Assembly: GCF_002234675.1 (NCBI RefSeq)
Contig: NC_019879.2
Coordinates: 23,245,855-23,309,854, forward strand
From: Oryzias latipes
Taxonomy: Eukaryota > Chordata > Actinopteri > Beloniformes > Adrianichthyidae
Direction of reading: 5' to 3'
DNA length: 64,000 nucleotides
Part shown: positions 59,110-64,000 of the stretch, piece by piece
Position numbering within the stretch: position 1 is the stretch's first letter
Layout of the letters: each line of letters begins with the position of its first letter
Notes under the pieces: generated by a model
What the model was told of the DNA's origin: nothing
The model's input: only the letters and a program-made list of their open reading frames with translations
Database searches by the model: none
Made by a program: the position numbers and the translations under genes

Positions 59110-59702
59110 TAGGGGTGTAACAACTGACTCAATAGATTATTCAATTTATGTTCCTTCTATCCAACCAGATCAATTTGTTTGAGGCAAGTTATTAATTGAA
59201 TTGACCTGTTGTATACCATTATAAATCCCAGCAGACAACACACAAGTGATTGCAGCAAAAAAAAAAGATCAAACCATCATTCCAGTCCAATGTGTGGAAA
59301 CACTTTGAATCGACCAAAGACGTGACCAGACACTGTGCTAGAATGTTCTAATAATGTTCCGTTTGTATTTTTTTGATGTGGAAAAACACCAGCGGGCTGG
59401 ACGTTATGAAACTAAAATGTGAATGAATTTGACATTCATTTTTGCTGACTTGTTTGTACACATATTTAATTTACACTTAATTATCTTGCAAGAAATACAA
59501 GGAATCTGGAAAACTTCACCTGCACTGTTCAGTATCCAGGTATTTATCTCTGAATTACACTGGTTACAATTCTTTACCTAACGATGTCCTGGATCAGTTT
59601 TAGGTCAGTGAATCGAATCGTTCAAAATGAAACAATATCAACTATAAATCACAAATGATAACAAGAATCAAATTGTTGCTAAAATGAATTGTTACATCCC
59701 TA
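59110..59702. mobile_element. hAT-like non-autonomous element downstream of the claudin gene
   Basis: TAGGGGTGTAACAA on the left pairs with TTGTTACATCCCTA on the right, and inner 'gattcaat/gaatcg' motifs are mirrored. No clear 8-bp duplication or transposase was seen. Confidence 0.55.
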
Positions 59703-59704
59703 AT

Positions 59705-59860
59705 ACCCATGCCGGCTCCGCTGCTATACATGGGTCACCCCCAAGGGCAGGTTCAGTGTCTTGTTCACATGGGCGGGCGGGCAAGGGAGAACAGAACCTG
59801 GGATCCTCCAGTCAGAGGTTATATGGTCTACCTCTCCACCACAGCTGAAGTGGTGCCAAT
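59705..59860 (-). mobile_element. L2-like LINE fragment, decayed
   Basis: It contains 'cagtgtcttgttcacatggg', 'gaacctgggatcctcc' and 'tctacctctccaccacagct', in the order seen in old fish L2-type LINE copies. It is non-coding now. Confidence 0.45.
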
Positions 59861-60456
59861 TGTGTCAATATTTTGTAGCACTTCAACTACTGGGGTTAGG
59901 ATTTAACACTTCAACATTTAAAACCACACTACTTAGATGCCTCTTGTGCATTTAAATAACAATGCTAAATGTATTTATTTTTACTAAAGGATATATGTGT
60001 CACTGTAAATTCATGCCATGTCCCCGTGAATCATAATTTGAGAAAACGGCTGCAATCTGAAGCCCTACAGTTTTAAGCAAATACTCATTTGTAAAGTACA
60101 AAATACTATTTTAATAAAACATGATTTGGAGTGCAGACAAAACCTCTAACCTTTTGTCCCACAAGTAACACATTAAAAATGTAATGTAAACAACATGCCG
60201 CATTTTTCTTTTTGATGAAATCTAATGTATGAACTAATCACAGTACAATCACAAAATAGCAACCTAAATAAATTAGTGTCATTATTCATTAATTAGATAA
60301 CTTTGTTTCATTTCATAACATTTTTTTCCCCTCATATATTTACTATCAAGTCAGTCAGCAGTTTACACTCCCAGAGTGATACAAAGACGAGAGAGAAGTA
60401 GGATTTTGATTCCAAGCCAAATGCAGTTTAAAACAAAAAACCAAAAAAAGCATTTG

Positions 60457-61562
60457 TCACACATAAGCGTTAGAGGCTGTTGTCCTGGTGGTTTTGGTGG
60501 CACTGGAAATCTCAGAGATGGTGCTGGCTCTGCTGTCTGCCGGGGATCTGGTCTGCCTGGTGTAGGTCGTCTCGGTGCGACCTAAGGACGTTAGACTCTT
60601 CCTCGATGGAACAAAGTTGTAGCCAGGGATTTGGTATTGAGGATACTTATCTGTTCTGCAAATTCAAGGAATACAATTGTTATTTTTCTAGCATATGCAA
60701 AAGGACTGCATCAGAAAAGACAAGATTTAGGAACTTCAGTTTACCTTGACTCAAATGCTTCACGGCCTGCTAAAATACTGTAAATTAGGCCTCCAGTGAC
60801 CAATAAGGTGGAGCCACCCCAGCCGAGAAAGACACCAACACCTATCTCAAACCTGGTAGTAAATACAAGAATAATCAATTGTAGTTCTTTTAAAAAAAAT
60901 GCATCAAAAATGCATTTTTTTCACAGTTTGGACCTACTTCTGCTCTACATAGTTTGGGTCGTCAAACTCAGATCGGATTTTATTGCCATAATATGAAAAG
61001 GCCACCATGGCGCAGATTCCTGAAATAACAGACATACACCTATTAATGAGTGTAATCCAATGTGACTCCGTTCCATAATCTTCCAGTTTTACCTCCTACA
61101 AGGTAGTTCATTCCTCCAGCAAAGGTAACTTTGGCATTAACAATCTCTGACCCCCCAATCTTAGTGCACTTCATTCCCACCAAGACCAAAATTGATCCGA
61201 AGAAAGCCAAAATGATGGAGATGATGATGAGGGCCCGGCACATGTGAATGTCCCCTGTTAGAAAACAGAAAAAGGTCACCCCCAAACCAGCTTGTTGAGT
61301 CTAACCTCTAATATATTCGTCATTACTTACAGTTTAGAGCAAACAATGATGGAATTCCCTTACAGTCAGATACTCCTGTGGAGTCAGAAACGCAGTCCTT
61401 CCACAAGTTGGAGAAATAGTTGGATGTAGTCAGGACGATGCCGCTAACCTCCGACCAAGTCCAGATTTCAATCGGCATGGTAGAACAGACCAGGATCCAT
61501 CCGGCCACGCAGACCACAAAGCAGCCAATCTCAGTGTACATTACCACAGTTCTGTAGCCCAT
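60457..61562 (-). CDS. Claudin-10-like tight-junction protein, complete, 5 exons
   Basis: Claudins are four-pass membrane proteins that form paracellular barriers and ion pores at tight junctions. Exons (minus): 61331-61562, 61093-61254, 60938-61019, 60745-60852 and 60457-60655, totalling 783 nt (260 residues plus stop). Exon 1 has TM1 and the claudin signature NLW..C......C in SNLWKDCVSDSTGVSDC; the DSTGVS segment is typical of claudin-10. Exon 2 has TM2 (ALIIISIILAFFGSILVLVG) and the start of TM3. Exon 3 has DDPNYVEQK, matching the second loop of CLDN10, and exon 4 has TM4. The tail ends NAYV, like the PDZ-binding end of CLDN10. At 260 residues it is about 30 longer than mammalian claudin-10 because of a Ser/Thr/Arg-rich tail. 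Which fish claudin-10 paralogue it is cannot be told here. Confidence 0.9.
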
Positions 61563-63583
61563 GTTGGCACTGATTCCAGCCTCTTGACAGGAAAATGGCC
61601 AGTCGGACCTACGGAAGGTTAGAGCAGCTGTAAACTCAGAGATGGCAGCTCTGAACTTGGAGATCAGCGGTGTTACGTCAGTGGAAAATCACCCCGAGGT
61701 ACAGTCCCAAACACTCAACTGGACATGTGTACATCATCACATGTTTTGCTTTGAAATGAACATCCATTGTTTTGTAAAGATTGCCTCATTGAGTGTTTGC
61801 CGTTGATTCCAAGAAGCCTTCCACTGTGAAAGTCCTTTTTTCAAGGGAAGAAGTAACAACAAGATTATGTGATTGAATAATATAATGTAGCCTAAATCGA
61901 ACGGAACAGATCTGTCAATTTTAAAAACGGTTTTGCACCAACATCACTGAAACATAATTACCAGAAAAGTGAAAATATGAAAAATATAGAAATTATAAAG
62001 TCACTTTTTTATTAATCTTTTGTACCTCACACATCATTTACACCCACAATTACACATTCTTACAATTGGCAAATATATACTTGCCAATTGTAAAACCATT
62101 TTTTTCATAGTCATTTATAAAATCTAAAGATATGAATTATTCTAAAACCAAAACGCAGACGTTTTAAAAAGGAACAAGTAGAGAATACTCATCAAAACTC
62201 ATCCCCATACTCAATACTTCTTAACAGAATTAAATCGTATTTGTTGAGTTTTACATTATTTCAGTATCTATTATACTGAAACAAGACATCTAAACAAGTG
62301 TTGCACAGTTAAAATAAGTACCGGTATATGTTTGTTCATTTAATGAATTTACAGTATATTGTAAGGAAACAAAAAAAAACAAGTATCAAAATTGGTTGTT
62401 TTTTTATTTTGTTTTTATATCCACAGTTTTTTTTTTACTGAATTCGTTTGTAAATGTTATTTTTAAGAACTAAGAGGCTGGTAGGAGATGTCTAAAGGCA
62501 AAAACCACATTTGAAAAATGATCGAGCATGTTTAATTTAACTCAGTTCTGACTTGCTTCCTTTTGCTAAATATTAGAATGCATTCTCGATTCTATGTTTG
62601 CTCCTTCAAAATTACAGATTTTGTTTAATATCACTTTCCTTGACCAAGTAAAAAAGAGGAAATGCTAATTATGCTGACTGATAAAATGCTCTGTAAATTT
62701 TAAGTAAGTGCAACAGATTTATTTAGCAAAGTTTGTTCCTGAGCCACAGGAAAAAAAGCAGAAAAAAGTAGGATAACTTCTTTTTTCTTGACCCTCCAGT
62801 TTGCTTTTCTTTAATACAGTGACTACAGACATAAATGTTGTATTGAACTGCATTTGTTTGGTTTGTGACAAACCATCACAGTAAAATGAAGAAGAAGAAA
62901 AGACAAAAATTGCACAGTGATAAGGTTTTATTTTTTTTCAAGTAAACAAACAAGAGAAATATTTTATTGTGCCATTATCTATCAAAATTACAAAAAAACA
63001 TGCAAAAGCCGTGTTTAATAAAGTACATTTCCATCTTTCTGTACTACACAGAAAATCCTATCATGACCACAACTTGAATTGTTGATTTTGTTCTTTTACA
63101 TTTTCCTGTCAAATGTTGACATTTTTTAAAAGTCTTTAGGTCAGAGGTCATAGGTCATTAAAACATTCATTTTGGGATTATTTGTTTCACAGAAGAGGAT
63201 TGAATTTTTTTTGTTTTTTTTCTAATTTTCTTCCTTTAAAATAACCTAGCTCAACAATGATTTACAAAAAAATAACTTTAATGCCAAACATTCACAATTC
63301 TGCTGCAGTGGGATAGATAACCAGTCTGTCCAATGGTTTTATGTATCAATGAACTTTTCTTCATCATGTGAACTTCTTATAGCGCTCTTTTTAAACCAGA
63401 TTGTGTAGTCGATTTCTTTTCAACTAATCAAGTTAGCCATAAGATGTTGTATTCCTAGATGTTGTGCAAAAGGTAAAAATGAACAAATCTGCAAAAGGAC
63501 ATGACAATTGGTCAGTCATTGCAGTCCATTCTTTCACACTTCACATGAAAAACATTCTATACATTTTCCAAACTAAAAGCGTT
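61563..63583. other. Intergenic region between the two claudin genes
   Basis: It should hold the promoter and 5' UTR of the claudin-10-like gene (upstream of 61562) and the 3' UTR of the second claudin. It is AT-rich. Apart from the inverted repeat at 62060-62093 I find no clear site. Confidence 0.5.
62060..62093. repeat. Perfect 13-bp inverted repeat with 8-bp spacer
   Basis: TTACAATTGGCAA, spacer ATATATAC, then TTGCCAATTGTAA. It lies in the 2-kb gap between the two claudin genes, upstream of the claudin-10-like gene. It has no run of T, so it does not look like a polymerase III terminator. Confidence 0.85.
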
Positions 63584-64000
63584 TTACACAAAAGCGTCTC
63601 TCTCTGAAATTTTTGTTGGCATCGTCCCAGATAGTCTTGAGATTTGGCTGGTGGTTCGTCCGGAGCTGTAATATTCGTACATCCTTGAGGGATTGTATCC
63701 AGCGTACATGGATCTTCCTCTGGCCAAAGGAATCATGTATGTGCCCCCATCAATTGTTTGTACTCCGCTCCTAAATGACACGAAAAGCAGGCCGATTAGT
63801 TTAATGCGATGCTTCCATTCACAGAAAAAGATCATAGAGAGTGATTTTTGTCACCTCCGACGGTAAATTACTCTGAAGACTGTCACAGCATAAAGAATGG
63901 CACCAAAGAAGATTAAGAAGCATCCAACCAGTCCAAGAAAAATAGGAGGACCCAGGTCGTATCTGGAATATAGGAAAATTGAGAGAAAACACAGATCTGT
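63584..64000 (-). CDS. Second claudin (claudin-10-like) gene, 3' end only
   Basis: Two terminal coding exons are visible on the minus strand: 63855-63962 (108 nt, same length and phase as exon 4 of the neighbouring claudin) and 63584-63770 with the stop. The first encodes TM4, YDLGPPIFLGLVGCFLIFFG. The last encodes a cytoplasmic tail with GGTYMIPLARGRSMYAGYNP and ends DAFV instead of the usual claudin YV. Upstream exons lie beyond position 64000. Its position next to another claudin-10-like gene on the same strand suggests a tandem duplication. Confidence 0.82.

Overview
The window is a stretch of nuclear genome from a teleost fish. All genes are spliced with GT-AG introns, the proteins match vertebrate families, and the interspersed repeats (Tc1, hAT, Harbinger, TTAA-target and L2/Rex/RTE-like elements) are typical of fish. 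Gene order (UGGT2, DNAJC3, CLDN10 family) matches the conserved vertebrate block found on human 13q32. I cannot name the species.

Layout: (1) 90-43721, + strand: 36 coding exons of UGGT2, the ER folding sensor UDP-glucose:glycoprotein glucosyltransferase. The N-terminal exons lie upstream of the window. All splice phases are mutually compatible and give 1410 codons plus a stop, ending in the ER-retrieval signal RDEL. (2) 46364-58057, - strand: a complete 12-exon DNAJC3 (P58IPK), 502 residues, an ER-lumenal J-domain co-chaperone. It converges tail to tail with UGGT2. A perfect ER stress response element (CCAAT-N9-CCACG) lies about 145 bp upstream of its start codon. (3) 60457-61562, - strand: a complete five-exon claudin-10-like gene (260 residues, ending NAYV). 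(4) 63584-64000, - strand: the last two coding exons of a second claudin-type gene that runs off the right edge.

The rest is introns and intergenic DNA full of mobile elements. The main one is a 6384-bp element at 15191-21574 inside a 9.6-kb UGGT2 intron. It has terminal inverted repeats of about 528 bp, a perfect 6-bp target duplication (CGCCTT), sub-terminal tandem repeats in each arm, and an internal spliced gene with integrase-core motifs that is frame-broken. It carries a nested hAT-like element and a Rex1-like LINE fragment. Other clear elements are a Harbinger derivative nested in a Tc1 remnant (34930-36853), a 1.16-kb element with a 6-bp target duplication (10136-11296), a 94-bp RTE-like LINE end with a perfect 14-bp target duplication (25961-26054), and eight copies of one TTAA-flanked MITE family across the window.

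UGGT2 and DNAJC3 both serve ER protein quality control: UGGT2 re-tags misfolded glycoproteins for calnexin/calreticulin, and DNAJC3 hands misfolded clients to BiP. The claudins are tight-junction pore proteins and share only the location.
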